Origin: Paracoccus sp. N5
Lineage (GTDB): Bacteria > Pseudomonadota > Alphaproteobacteria > Rhodobacterales > Rhodobacteraceae
DNA: 64,000 nt
Direction of reading: 5' to 3'
Assembly: GCF_000371965.1 (NCBI RefSeq)
Contig: NZ_AQUO01000003.1
Span: forward strand, 285,693 to 349,692
The notes under the pieces are model-generated. The model did not search any database. It saw nothing but the letters and a program-made list of their open reading frames with translations, and was not told the origin of the DNA. A program made the position numbers and the translations under genes. Positions 19,567 through 28,382 of the stretch are shown in pieces. The number at the start of each line of letters is the position of its first letter. Within the stretch, counting starts at the first letter, position 1.

Positions 19567-20381
19567 CGCGCTGGCTTCTGGCCGGCCTCCTTGCCTGCCT
19601 TGCCCTGCCCGTCGCGGCGGAAGCGCCGCGCCGGGTCGTCTCGATCAACCTTTGCACCGACCAGCTTGCCATGCTGCTGGCGGGGCCGGGACAGCTGGTC
19701 TCGGTTTCCTATCTGGCGCGCGACCCGCTGTCCTCGGGCATGGCCGAAGCGGCAGCGGCGCTGCCGGCCAACAACGGCCTGGCCGAAGAGATCTTCCTGC
19801 TGAAGCCCGACCTGGTGCTGGCGGGCACCTGGACCCCGCCCACGACCCTTTCGCTGCTGCGCCGGGTCGGCGTCCCGGTCGAGGTGTTCCAGCCCGAAAG
19901 CGACATCGCCGGCATTCGCGGCAATATCGCCCGCATGGGCCAGGTTCTGGGCCGCGAGGCCGAGGCGGATGCCGTCCTGGCCCGGTTCGATGCCGACCTC
20001 GCCCGCCTGCCCCCGGCGCCCCAGCCGCGCCCGCGCGCCGCGATCTATGCCGTGAATGGCTATACGCTGGGCAGCGACAGCCTGGCGGGGCAGATCGTCG
20101 CGCTGGCGGGCTATGCCAATATCGCCGACGAGCTGGGCCTTGGCCCGGGCGGCACCCTGCCGCTGGAGGCGCTGCTGCTGGCCCGGCCCGACCTGGTGAT
20201 CCTGGGCCGTCGCTATGCCGGCCACGCCCGCGCCCAGGACATGCTGGACCACCCGGCCCTGCGCGCGCTGCTGCGCGACAGGCCGGCGGCGGTCATGGCC
20301 GACCCGGACTGGATCTGCGGCAACCCGCGCATCCTGCGCGCCGTGGCCAATCTGCCCGCCGCCGCGGCGGTGACGCGATGA
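19560..20381 (+). CDS. btuF: BtuF-like periplasmic cobalamin-binding protein
   Basis: A 273-residue substrate-binding protein of the cobalamin/iron-siderophore class with a signal peptide (VARWLLAGLLACLALPVAAEAP). Family segments are RRVVSINLCTDQLAMLLAGP, LVSVSYLARDP, EIFLLKPDLVLAGTW and LLARPDLVILGRRY. It overlaps the end of btuB and feeds the BtuCD transporter encoded next. Confidence 0.9.
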   Translation: MVARWLLAGLLACLALPVAAEAPRRVVSINLCTDQLAMLLAGPGQLVSVSYLARDPLSSGMAEAAAALPANNGLAEEIFLLKPDLVLAGTWTPPTTLSLLRRVGVPVEVFQPESDIAGIRGNIARMGQVLGREAEADAVLARFDADLARLPPAPQPRPRAAIYAVNGYTLGSDSLAGQIVALAGYANIADELGLGPGGTLPLEALLLARPDLVILGRRYAGHARAQDMLDHPALRALLRDRPAAVMADPDWICGNPRILRAVANLPAAAAVTR

Positions 20382-21364
20382 TGCGCCCCTTCGTGCTGCT
20401 GGGCCTGCTCGGCCTGCTGGTCGCGGCGCTGTTCGCGGGATCGCTGCTGACCGGGCCGGCCGGCGCCGGCATCGGCCCAAGCCTCGCCGCGCTGGTCCGG
20501 GGCGACGACATGCTGGGGCTGGTCATGCGCGAGATCCGCCTGCCCCGCGCGGCCCTGGGCCTGCTGGTCGGCGCGGCGCTGGGGCTGGCCGGCGCGGCCA
20601 TGCAGGGTTTCCTGCGCAACCCGCTGGCCGAGCCGGGGCTGATCGGCACCTCGGCCTCGGCCGCCCTGGGCGCGGTGCTGGCGATCCAGACCGGGCTCGC
20701 GGCAGCGGTTCCGCTGGGCCTGCCGCTGGCGGCGCTGGCGGGGGCCGCGCTGTCGGTGCTGGCCATGCTGGCCCTGGCCGGGCCGCGCGGCGGCACGCTG
20801 TCGCTGATCCTGGCCGGCATCGCCATTTCGGCGCTGGCGGGGGCCGGCACCGCGCTGGTGCTGAACCTGTCGCCGAACCCCTTTTCCGCCAATGAGATCA
20901 CCTTCTGGATGATGGGCTCGCTGGCCGACCGCGCCATGCCGCATGTCTGGATCGCGGCGGCGCTGATCCTGCCGGGCGCCGGGCTGCTGCTGACCACCGG
21001 CCGGGCGCTGGATGCGCTGACCCTGGGCGAGGATGCCGCGGCCTCCAGCGGCATCGACCTGGGCCGGTTGCGGCTGCGGCTGGTGCTGGGCTGCGCGGCG
21101 CTGATCGCCGGGGCGACGGCAGTGGCGGGGTCCATCGGCTTCGTCGGGCTGGTGGTGCCGCATCTCTTGCGCCACGCGGCCGGCGCGCGGCCGGCGCGCC
21201 TGCTCGTCGCCTCGGCGCTTGGCGGGGCGGCGATGGTGCTGGCCGCCGATATTGCCGTGCGGCTGATCCTGCCCGCACAGGACCTGAAGCTGGGCGTGCT
21301 GACCGCGCTGGTCGGCGCGCCGCTGTTCCTGCACCTGATCCTCAAGACCCGGAGGCAGGCATGA
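20378..21364 (+). CDS. btuC: BtuC-like ABC permease (FecCD family)
   Basis: A 328-residue permease with about ten membrane helices. FecCD motifs include MREIRLPRAALGLLVGAALGLAGAAMQGFLRNPLAEPGLIGTS, FWMMGSLAD and GSIGFVGLVVPHLLRHAAG, which contacts the ATPase. It overlaps btuF and btuD by ATGA-type junctions, so the three genes are tightly coupled. Confidence 0.93.
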   Translation: MMRPFVLLGLLGLLVAALFAGSLLTGPAGAGIGPSLAALVRGDDMLGLVMREIRLPRAALGLLVGAALGLAGAAMQGFLRNPLAEPGLIGTSASAALGAVLAIQTGLAAAVPLGLPLAALAGAALSVLAMLALAGPRGGTLSLILAGIAISALAGAGTALVLNLSPNPFSANEITFWMMGSLADRAMPHVWIAAALILPGAGLLLTTGRALDALTLGEDAAASSGIDLGRLRLRLVLGCAALIAGATAVAGSIGFVGLVVPHLLRHAAGARPARLLVASALGGAAMVLAADIAVRLILPAQDLKLGVLTALVGAPLFLHLILKTRRQA

Positions 21365-22143
21365 CGCTGGCGCTTTCTGCCCTGACTTGCCGCCGTCATG
21401 GCCGCCGGGTGATCGAGGGCATCGACCTGACCGTCGCGCCCGGCGAATTCGTCGGCCTGCTGGGTCCGAACGGCGCCGGCAAGACCACGCTGCTGCGCGC
21501 CGCCCTGGGGCTGTTGCCGGCCGAGGGGCACAGCTCGCTTGCCGCGCTGCCGGCGCGGCTGCGGGCGCGGGCGGCCGCCTTCATGCCGCAGGGGCGCGAG
21601 ATCGCCTGGCCGGTCTCGGTCGAAACCCTGGTGGCGCTGGGGCGCATCGCCCATCCCGATGCCGCCGGCGAAGCCGACCGCGCCGCCGTCGAGGCCGCGC
21701 TCTCGGCGCTGTCGCTTCTGCCGCTGCGCGACCGCCCGGCCACCGAGCTGTCGGGGGGCGAACAGGCCCGGGCGCTGCTGGCCCGCGCCTTGGCGCAGGA
21801 CACGCCGCTGCTGATCGCGGATGAGCCCATCGCCGGGCTGGACCCGGCCGCGCAGATCGAGGTCATGCGGCTGTTCCGCCGCCTTGCGGACCAGGGCCGG
21901 GCGGTGCTGGCCTCGCTGCATGACCTGGGGTTGGCGGCCCGGCACTGCACGCGCCTGGTGCTGCTGCACCAGGGCCGGATCATGGCCGACGGGCGCCCCG
22001 AGGCGGTGCTGACGCCGGACAACCTGGCGCGCTGCTTTGGCGTCGCGGCCCATGTCGCGCAGGGGCCGCAGGGGCTGATGCTGCAATTGCTCGACACCTT
22101 GCAGCCGGTCGTCACCCCGGATTGCACCCCACCCGAAAAGTAA
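21361..22143 (+). CDS. btuD: BtuD-like ABC transporter ATPase
   Basis: A 260-residue ATPase that powers cobalamin import. Walker A is GPNGAGKTT (about 37-45), the signature motif is LSGGEQARALLARAL (about 130), Walker B is LLIADEPIAGLD and the switch His is in LASLHDLGLAA. It ends the operon; no strong terminator is seen before the partition genes. Confidence 0.93.
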   Translation: MTLALSALTCRRHGRRVIEGIDLTVAPGEFVGLLGPNGAGKTTLLRAALGLLPAEGHSSLAALPARLRARAAAFMPQGREIAWPVSVETLVALGRIAHPDAAGEADRAAVEAALSALSLLPLRDRPATELSGGEQARALLARALAQDTPLLIADEPIAGLDPAAQIEVMRLFRRLADQGRAVLASLHDLGLAARHCTRLVLLHQGRIMADGRPEAVLTPDNLARCFGVAAHVAQGPQGLMLQLLDTLQPVVTPDCTPPEK

Positions 22144-22208
22144 CAGTAGCCCGCGACGGTCCCGGATCGGCGAGGGCGTCCTTCTGGACGTTCCTGCATT
22201 GTTCCGGA

Positions 22209-22226
22209 AATTGCCAATTGGCAATT
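22209..22226. repeat. 18-bp palindrome at the 3' end of parB (putative parS copy 1)
   Basis: AATTGCCAATTGGCAATT is a perfect palindrome lying 4 bp beyond the parB stop. The identical 18 bp recur at 26009-26026 next to the rep stop, so the two copies bracket the rep/par module. This fits a ParB-binding centromere site. Confidence 0.65.
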
Positions 22227-22230
22227 CGTC

Positions 22231-23184
22231 TCATTGCCGGAAATGTTCGGCAAGAAAGCCGTCCAGCGCGGCCCGCAGATCCGCCTCGGACAGGGTGTCC
22301 GGGAACTCCAGCCGGATCTTCTTGCCGCGGCGCTCGACGGTCAGCGGGCCCTGGACCTGTTTCTCGGCCGCGGGCGCAGCGCCGTGGGCAGCCTGTTTCA
22401 GCCGCGCCAGCACGCGGGGTACCGGCACAGGGGCGCCCTGCCCAGCCCGCGCCCGGGCCTGTTCGGCGGCGATGGCCCGGGCTTCGGCCAGCACCTTCTC
22501 CTCGGCATCCTGCAACAGCGGCCGGACGCTGCGGGCGTGCAACTCCTTGATTTCGGTCAGGCGCGGCCAGGCATCCAGGATCGGTTGCGGCAGCCGGGCC
22601 AGATGCAGATAGCGCGAGAGCCAGGCCTCGGACACCTCGAGCCGCGCCGCCATCGTCTTCTGCTTGCCGCCGTAATAGATGTCGAGCGCCTGGAGATAGT
22701 CGCGCGCCCGTTCGTAATCGCTGAGATCGGCGCGGTCGCGGTTCTCGATATCGGCCAGGCGGAAGGCCTCTTCGTCGGTCAGGTCGCGCACCTCGACCAG
22801 ATAGCGGAACTGCGCGTAATTGTTCGCCCGCAGCCAGCTGACGGCGAAATGCCGGCGCGCGCCGCAGATCACCTCGTATTCGGCGCCCTGCCCTGCCGGC
22901 AGCTTGCGGACGATGGCCGGGAATTCCTGCCGGCCCTGCGCCTTCAGGCTGTCGATCAGGTCGCGGCAATTGTCCTCGTTCAGCAGGTCATAGGCGCGGT
23001 TGTGTCGGGCCCACATCACGCAGCTGGCGGGATCGACCCAGCGCAGCACCTTCTCCTCGCGCTCGCCGCTCTCGGCCAGCGCGTTGCTGCGTTTCAGGAA
23101 GCGCGCGCCGGCCTTGTCGCTGGCGGCCGGCGCCGACAGGTCCTTCAGCACGTCGTCGAAGATCGCATCATGGCGCTTGCTCAC
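22231..23184 (-). CDS. parB: ParB/RepB-family plasmid partition protein
   Basis: A 317-residue centromere-binding protein. The N-terminal ParB/Srx-type CTPase region has VICGARRHFAVSWLRANN (CGARRH at 107-112). It is followed by LADIENRDRADLSDYERARDYLQAL and a helix-turn-helix (KTMAARLEVSEAWLSRYLHLARLP, about 175-198). A basic/dimerisation C-terminus follows. It overlaps the parA stop by 4 bp. Confidence 0.9.
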   Translation of the reverse strand: MSKRHDAIFDDVLKDLSAPAASDKAGARFLKRSNALAESGEREEKVLRWVDPASCVMWARHNRAYDLLNEDNCRDLIDSLKAQGRQEFPAIVRKLPAGQGAEYEVICGARRHFAVSWLRANNYAQFRYLVEVRDLTDEEAFRLADIENRDRADLSDYERARDYLQALDIYYGGKQKTMAARLEVSEAWLSRYLHLARLPQPILDAWPRLTEIKELHARSVRPLLQDAEEKVLAEARAIAAEQARARAGQGAPVPVPRVLARLKQAAHGAAPAAEKQVQGPLTVERRGKKIRLEFPDTLSEADLRAALDGFLAEHFRQ

Positions 23185-24380
23185 AGCAGGCCCTCCTTGC
23201 GCAATTGGCGGTGATGGCTGGGCCAGGTCTTGCGGATCAGCAGTTCGACCTCGCGGCCCACGGCGTCCAGATAGGCGCGGCAGCGCTTGTGCGTCTCGGT
23301 CCGCGTGGCGGGGCCGGTCAGCTCATAGACGGTCATCAGATTGGCTGTGGCGTTGTCGATTTCGGCCGAATCCTTCAGCGCGGCGTTCAGCATGTCCTGC
23401 GGAAACACCGCGTCCATCATGCGCTTGATCGCCTGATGCGCCGATTTCTGGTCGTTCATCTTGGACGTCAGGATCTTGACGAAGCTGTATTCGCGCGCGC
23501 CGCCGTGTCGGGCCAGCTCGGCCAGGGTCGATTCCATCATCTTCAGGAAATGCGCGGTCGAGGCGAAGTCGATGTTGTTCGGCGGCGCCGGGATCAGCAG
23601 CGCATTGGCCGCGCGCAGCACCGACAGCGACAGCATGCCAAGCGCCGGCGGCGGGTCCAGCAGGATGATGTCGAACTGGTCGGCGATCGAGGCGACCCCC
23701 TCGCGCAGCCGATCAAGGATGAAGGTCGGATCGCGCGCCATCCGCGCCGCGAATTCATATTCGGCATCGTAAAGCCCCAGGTTCGCCGGAATCAGCGCGA
23801 TGCCGGGCCAATAGGTCGCGCGCAAGGCGTAATGCAGCGATTTCGGCCCGCCATGCTGCAGGAAGGGATAGAGCGTGTCCTCTTCCTCATCCACGTCCAC
23901 GTCGGGGTTCAGCCCGAAAACCGCGGTGGTCGAGGCTTGGGAATCGGAGTCGATGACGCAGACCCGATAGCCCTTCAGCGCGAAATATTGCGCCAGATGC
24001 ACCACCACGGTCGATTTCCCGACCCCGCCCTTGAAGTTCTGCACTGCCATGACCAGCGGCGCATCCTCGGGCGCGCGGTGCGGCATGGTGCCAAAGACCT
24101 CGCGCATGCGGTTGACCTCGGCCAAGGTATAGCCGTTGCGGCGATTGGTGGCGGCATCCTTGGTCGGCTCGGGCAGGCGGCCGTCGGCTTCGGCATCGCG
24201 GATCGCCTTTTCCGAGCGGCCGACCATTTCGGCCGCGGTGCGCACGTTGAACAGCAGGTCGAGCTGCTTCTGCGTGCCGGGCGCGAAGACGCGCTCGCGC
24301 AGGCGTTCGATGACGGTCGAGGCGCGCTGGCTCAGCACGGCCAATTCGTCCAGGGTAACGGGGGAAATCGCGGGATTCAT
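23181..24380 (-). CDS. parA: ParA-family partition ATPase with N-terminal DNA-binding domain
   Basis: A 399-residue P1-ParA-like (type Ia) partition ATPase. An N-terminal MerR-like helix-turn-helix (VRTAAEMVGRSEKAIRDAEADGRLPEP, about 46-72) suits operon autorepression. The deviant Walker A KGGVGKS is at 117-123; CVIDSDSQAS and ILLDPPPALG are the next motifs. The frame is open upstream to 24638, but ATG 24380 gives the family-length start. It transports plasmid copies with ParB. Confidence 0.92.
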   Translation of the reverse strand: MNPAISPVTLDELAVLSQRASTVIERLRERVFAPGTQKQLDLLFNVRTAAEMVGRSEKAIRDAEADGRLPEPTKDAATNRRNGYTLAEVNRMREVFGTMPHRAPEDAPLVMAVQNFKGGVGKSTVVVHLAQYFALKGYRVCVIDSDSQASTTAVFGLNPDVDVDEEEDTLYPFLQHGGPKSLHYALRATYWPGIALIPANLGLYDAEYEFAARMARDPTFILDRLREGVASIADQFDIILLDPPPALGMLSLSVLRAANALLIPAPPNNIDFASTAHFLKMMESTLAELARHGGAREYSFVKILTSKMNDQKSAHQAIKRMMDAVFPQDMLNAALKDSAEIDNATANLMTVYELTGPATRTETHKRCRAYLDAVGREVELLIRKTWPSHHRQLRKEGLL

Positions 24381-24984
24381 GGGATGACTTCGCTGCTCGG
24401 GTTGGCGCACTATGGCCGAAACGCCCGCAGGCGTAAAGTTCGGTTTTTGGGGCGATGCTTCGCAGAAAGCGATAGCCGGGCAGCCAGGGCGCCAGCGCCG
24501 AAAGTTGCCCGGAAAGGCGCAGGCCGTCCCGTAACCTTCCGGTCCGAGCCATCCCGATTTGTAAGTCGTTCGCGGTGCGGCTGCCATCGGCAATCCTGAA
24601 TCTTGTGGATAAAAACACCTCGCTGGGTTCAGATTCATCAGATTCAGGATTCATTCCCGCCTAGGCCTTGGAAATGCTGCGGTATTCCCGGCGAAACTTA
24701 CGATTCGGGATGGTTCGCGATTCTTTTCGGGATGCCGGCGCTTACGGATCGGGTGGGCTTGGCTTACAATCGGGGACGCGGCCTTGCCTTACGTTTCGGG
24801 TGGCGGCGGATGCGGCGATTTGCTCGGGAAAAAGGCCAGCAAAAGCAAGCGGCTGCGAATCACCCGGCGGCGGCCGATGCGGTTGGCGCTTACATTTTGG
24901 GTTCACCTGCCCCGCTGGTCGCCCGGACGCTTGAAAACTTACGTTCTCTCGAATACAAAAGTAAGGTCTTTGATGTAGGGGAAC
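24381..24984. other. Probable replication origin (oriV) with iterons and DnaA box
   Basis: This gene-free region of about 600 bp lies between divergent parA and rep. A perfect DnaA box (TTATCCACA, minus strand) is at 24604-24612. It sits between 11-bp inverted arms AATCCTGAATC (24592-24602) and GATTCAGGATT (24641-24651), with nearby ATTCA repeats. Iteron-like CTTAC(G) elements with a TTCGGGTTG-like tail begin at 24697, 24741, 24763, 24788, 24889 and 24938, with a tail-only copy at 24726. The clustered ones are spaced about 21-25 bp. Rep would bind these; the dyad may be the ParA operator. Confidence 0.72.
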
Positions 24985-26007
24985 ATGGCTGAGACCCGGA
25001 TCCGCACGGTGGAGGCGCGCCCGAACGCCGACAGCCTGGTCAAGCCGGGCGAGCTGGTCGATCTGATCGAGGTCACGCCGCTGACCTTGAACGACCGCCG
25101 CATCTATAACCAGCTGCTCGAGAACGCCTGGGAGGCGATCGACAAGCCGGTGACCCATGTCATTTCCAAATCTACCCTGCGCGGCAGCCACAATTCCAAC
25201 GACAGGGTGGGCGAAAGCCTGGAGCGGCTGATGTCCGCCATCGTCAAGGTCGCGGTGATCTGGGACGGCGAGCCTGCCATCGAGCGCGTGCAGCTGCTGG
25301 GCGGCAACCTGGAAAGCGGCCGCAGCGACGGCCTGCTGGAGTATGAAATCCCGGCGCGCCTGCGCAAGATCATCCGCAACAGCCAGGTTTTCGCCCGGCT
25401 GCAGCGCGAGGTGATGTTCGCGCTGTCCTCGAAATACGCGCTGACGCTTTACGAGATGGTGCAGAAACGCGGCAACCTGCGCTGGAAGGCTTCCGAACGC
25501 TTCACGCTGGAAGCCTTGCGCGGCATCATGGGCGTCCCGAAAGGTAAGCTTTCGTCCTGGTCGAACCTGAAGCTGCGCGCCATCGACCCGGCGGTGGCCG
25601 AGGTGAATGCGCTTTCGGACTTCCTGGTGGAGATCCTGCCGATCAAGACCGGCCGCGCCGTGACCCATGTCGAGATGCGCTGGTGGCGCAAGGATGGCGA
25701 TGCCAGCGGCGCGGCGGATCGCGCCCTGCAATTCTCGAAGGTCGGGCGCCGGGTCAAGGCCGAAGGCCGCACCGAAGAGGTCCGCCCCGCCGCCGAAAGC
25801 CGCCCCCGCCCGGGCTGGCTGGAATCGCGCGGGCCGGCCTTGCAGACTGCGACCTATGAAACCGCCCGCCTGCGCCACCCCGGCTACGACATCTATTTCG
25901 TCGAAAGCGAATGGCGGGAATGGAGCGCCCGCAAGGAACCGGCCAAGGATCCCGACCGCGCCTATCTCGCCTTCTTCCGCAGCTACGCCGAGAAGAACCC
26001 GCTCTAG
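24985..26007 (+). CDS. Plasmid replication initiator protein (Rep_3/RepB-type)
   Basis: A 340-residue initiator. LVDLIEVTPLTLNDRRIYNQLLENAWE, FALSSKYALTLYEMVQKRGNLRWKASERFTLEALRGIMGVP and FSKVGRRVKAEGR fit two winged-helix domains of iteron-plasmid initiators. It would bind the upstream iterons. The start follows GTAGGGGAAC. Its stop codon touches the second parS-like palindrome. Codon use is like that of the par and metabolic genes, so this is the backbone replicon and not part of the inserted mobile block. Confidence 0.85.
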   Translation: MAETRIRTVEARPNADSLVKPGELVDLIEVTPLTLNDRRIYNQLLENAWEAIDKPVTHVISKSTLRGSHNSNDRVGESLERLMSAIVKVAVIWDGEPAIERVQLLGGNLESGRSDGLLEYEIPARLRKIIRNSQVFARLQREVMFALSSKYALTLYEMVQKRGNLRWKASERFTLEALRGIMGVPKGKLSSWSNLKLRAIDPAVAEVNALSDFLVEILPIKTGRAVTHVEMRWWRKDGDASGAADRALQFSKVGRRVKAEGRTEEVRPAAESRPRPGWLESRGPALQTATYETARLRHPGYDIYFVESEWREWSARKEPAKDPDRAYLAFFRSYAEKNPL

Positions 26008-26008
26008 A

Positions 26009-26026
26009 AATTGCCAATTGGCAATT
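26009..26026. repeat. 18-bp palindrome at the 3' end of rep (putative parS copy 2)
   Basis: The same palindrome as at 22209-22226. Here symmetry extends to 22 bp (26007-26028), beginning in the last base of the rep stop codon. The two copies are the only ones noticed in the window. Confidence 0.65.
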
Positions 26027-26057
26027 TCCAGAGGGCGAAGATAGACTTCTGCCAGTG

Positions 26058-26085
26058 ATCCGCATAAATCGTTTATTCTGCGGAT
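26058..26085. other. dif-like 28-bp dyad (candidate recombinase core site)
   Basis: Two 11-bp arms, ATCCGCATAAA and the reverse complement of ATCCGCAGAAT, match at 9 of 11 positions around a 6-bp centre (TCGTTT). This 11-6-11 layout is that of Xer/tyrosine-recombinase core sites. It lies about 180 bp from a tyrosine recombinase gene. Function is inferred. The remaining DNA up to 26268 shows no gene. Confidence 0.4.
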
Positions 26086-26268
26086 ATGAACCGCCAGCTC
26101 GTTGAAGTCCTGGCGCCCTGAAACGCCGGCCGCCCGGCCTGCCCGAGCTTCCTCCCAGCACCAGTGTCGCGTTTGGTTCCCGATTTCAATTGAAGCGATT
26201 AGCTGAAACCTGAGCGGTCTGGTTGGAGCTTGGCATTTCAGCAAAGGCTCGACGGAAGGGCAGGGGGC

Positions 26269-27378
26269 TTACAGGCCTGCGGCCTTGGTCAGGTTCACCC
26301 GGAACCTGTCGCGGCGTCGCTGGTATCGGCGGGTCATCTCTGCGCTGGCATGACCAAGCTGCTTTTGAACGTAGCGCTCATCAACTTCCGCGCTGCTGGC
26401 AAGGCCTGCGCGCAGGGAATGGCCCGAGAACAGCCGCACGCGCTCGGCTTCAGGCAGATCAGGGCGTAGCCCGGCCTCGCGGGCGCAGGACTTGATCAGC
26501 CGGGCGACGTGCTTGTCCGACAACCGCTCGCTCGTAGCTTTCAGGCCGTTGCGTGACGTGGCGACGAAGATCGGGCCGAAGTCGATCCTTGCGTAATGCA
26601 GCCACTGCGTCAGGGCATGGACCGGGCAGGTCTGATCTGATGAGCCGCGGGCGATTTCGACCTCGCGCCAACCGGTCTTGCCGCGCAGGGTGAGGAGCAC
26701 GCCGTCCTCCAAGATCTCGACCCAGCCGCCGGAGTCAGGCGTGTCATCCTTGCCGTGGTCGAGGCTGACAATTTCGGACCGACGCAGGCCACCAGCAAAG
26801 CCGATCAGCAGGATCGCCCGGTCGCGCAGGCCGCGCAAATCGTGGGGGAGGGTTGCCAGCATGTCGCGCAGGTCTTCCGGCAGAATGGCCTCTTTCTGTG
26901 CTGGTGGCCGTGCGTGCTTGCGGCGGATGCCAGCCAGGACGCTGGCAATGTGCCGATCTTTGCGGTCGAGCCGCTCTCCGCGCTGCGCATAGCCCCAGGT
27001 CAGGCCAGACAGCCGCCGTTCTATAGAGGAGGCCGAGAGGGCAGGTGCTTTGCCGCTCGGCGCTGCCAGATCGGCGATGTAGAGGCCGATCAGCTGGGAC
27101 GACGAGGGGAGAGGGTCCGCGCCACGCATCCGGCACCAGCGCGCGAAGTGGGCCCAATCCTTGGTGTAGGCCTTCAGCGTGTTCTCCGACGCCGCCTGAC
27201 GCGCATAGTCACGCGCCGTTTCGACCAGGCGGTCGAGCGTGCCCGAGCCAGCGACATGGGAGGGCAGGGCGATCGTGTCGCGCTCCGTATCAGCGCTGTC
27301 GTCCCGCTCATGGCGATCGGGACGTTCCGGGGGTTCTGAAGGCGATTTCTCGGGCGTTTCGGTCATACCGTCGAGCAT
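26269..27378 (-). CDS. Tyrosine recombinase/site-specific integrase
   Basis: A 369-residue integrase. The N-terminal SAM-like core-binding domain is about 50-150 and the catalytic domain 165-365. The active-site set is visible: Arg199 in GGLRR, H320-xx-R323 in HSLR, His343 in QLGH and Tyr352 in RRYQ. It could integrate or excise a plasmid-borne element, or resolve multimers at the nearby dif-like dyad. An ATG four codons in (27366) is an alternative start. It begins a block with visibly different codon use from the upstream metabolic genes. Confidence 0.9.
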   Translation of the reverse strand: MLDGMTETPEKSPSEPPERPDRHERDDSADTERDTIALPSHVAGSGTLDRLVETARDYARQAASENTLKAYTKDWAHFARWCRMRGADPLPSSSQLIGLYIADLAAPSGKAPALSASSIERRLSGLTWGYAQRGERLDRKDRHIASVLAGIRRKHARPPAQKEAILPEDLRDMLATLPHDLRGLRDRAILLIGFAGGLRRSEIVSLDHGKDDTPDSGGWVEILEDGVLLTLRGKTGWREVEIARGSSDQTCPVHALTQWLHYARIDFGPIFVATSRNGLKATSERLSDKHVARLIKSCAREAGLRPDLPEAERVRLFSGHSLRAGLASSAEVDERYVQKQLGHASAEMTRRYQRRRDRFRVNLTKAAGL

Positions 27379-27492
27379 ACTCCCGGCACGTCCGATAATG
27401 CAAACTTATTGGACATTGTGGAGCCAACAAAGCTGCGGCGCTATTGGTGCATTTATCTGGTAGAAAGCGCCGTCACAATGTAGGCTGCCGGC

Positions 27493-28380
27493 ATGAGAAA
27501 ACCGCGCGCCGAGCCTTTGGAAACCTTGCCGATGCTGCCCCCGCTGCCGGGCTGGATCGGTGCTGCCCCGGCAGAAACCCTTGAGGCAGCGGCCTTCCGC
27601 TCTGGGGCCGCGCTGGCGCATCTGAGCCAAGTGACCGCGGCCGGGGATGTGCCTGTGGCGCTGTGGCGGGACCGCTTGGCTTTGGTGGCGGCCGGGAACT
27701 GCGCTGAAATGGCGGGGCGCAGGGAAGGGCCGGGCGCCTTGCGCGATGCTCTGCACCTGACGGGTCCGGGCGACGACCCCGGCCCAGCGGGACGGCTTTT
27801 GCAGCAGTGGTCACGCGCGGTGGCCCGGCCTGTCTCGGTCGCGCATCTGACCAATGCGCTGCAAGGGATCGGGGCCGAGCGGATCGCGCTGTGCCTTGAT
27901 GCCATGGGGCAGACCCCGGTCGACCGCGCGGCGCATGTCATTGAGGCGGTGCTGACAGATCACCCGCGGGCCGAAACTGCGGTGCTGATCCTTGCCGATG
28001 CGGTTCTGGCAAAGGGGGTGGGGGCAACGCATGTGCTGCCACTTCTGGCGCTGACGCTCAGGCCCCGCGACCTGCGCCTGCGGGGCGATGATCTGCGTCT
28101 GGCCTGTCACCGCGCCGTTGTCTCTGCCGTCGGGCAGGCGCTGCAGCTGGCCTGCGATCTGGCCCGTGCGGCGGCCCGCCTTCGGGCGGTGGCCCCGAAG
28201 CTGCGCGCCAAGGCGGCGGGCCGGGCGGTCGATCTGTTTCTGTCGCGCGATGCGCTGGTGCCGGGGGCATTGGCCTTTATGTCGGATCGGGCCGCGCGAC
28301 GGCTCTGCGACCGACTGGTGGCACTCGGCGCCGTGCGCGAACTGACAGGGCGGGACACGTTCCGCCTGTACGGGGTCTGA
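27493..28380 (+). CDS. DUF1403 family protein
   Basis: A 295-residue, Ala/Leu/Arg-rich helical protein with the look of the DUF1403 family found on rhizobial and rhodobacterial plasmids. No catalytic motif is recognised. It is divergent from the integrase and two bases before the ScpB-like gene, with which it probably forms an operon. Function unknown; repeated pairing with an ScpB-like protein suggests plasmid or chromosome maintenance. Confidence 0.75.
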   Translation: MRKPRAEPLETLPMLPPLPGWIGAAPAETLEAAAFRSGAALAHLSQVTAAGDVPVALWRDRLALVAAGNCAEMAGRREGPGALRDALHLTGPGDDPGPAGRLLQQWSRAVARPVSVAHLTNALQGIGAERIALCLDAMGQTPVDRAAHVIEAVLTDHPRAETAVLILADAVLAKGVGATHVLPLLALTLRPRDLRLRGDDLRLACHRAVVSAVGQALQLACDLARAAARLRAVAPKLRAKAAGRAVDLFLSRDALVPGALAFMSDRAARRLCDRLVALGAVRELTGRDTFRLYGV

Positions 28381-28382
28381 GC

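Noticed and set aside
23205..24599. 464-residue plus-strand ORF antisense to parA
   Set aside because: parA on the minus strand carries Walker and helix-turn-helix motifs; the plus frame has His/Arg/Gly-rich shadow composition.
24697..24960. CRISPR-like array in the repeat region before rep
   Set aside because: Repeats are short, degenerate and spaced about 21-25 bp without unique spacers; they fit iterons.
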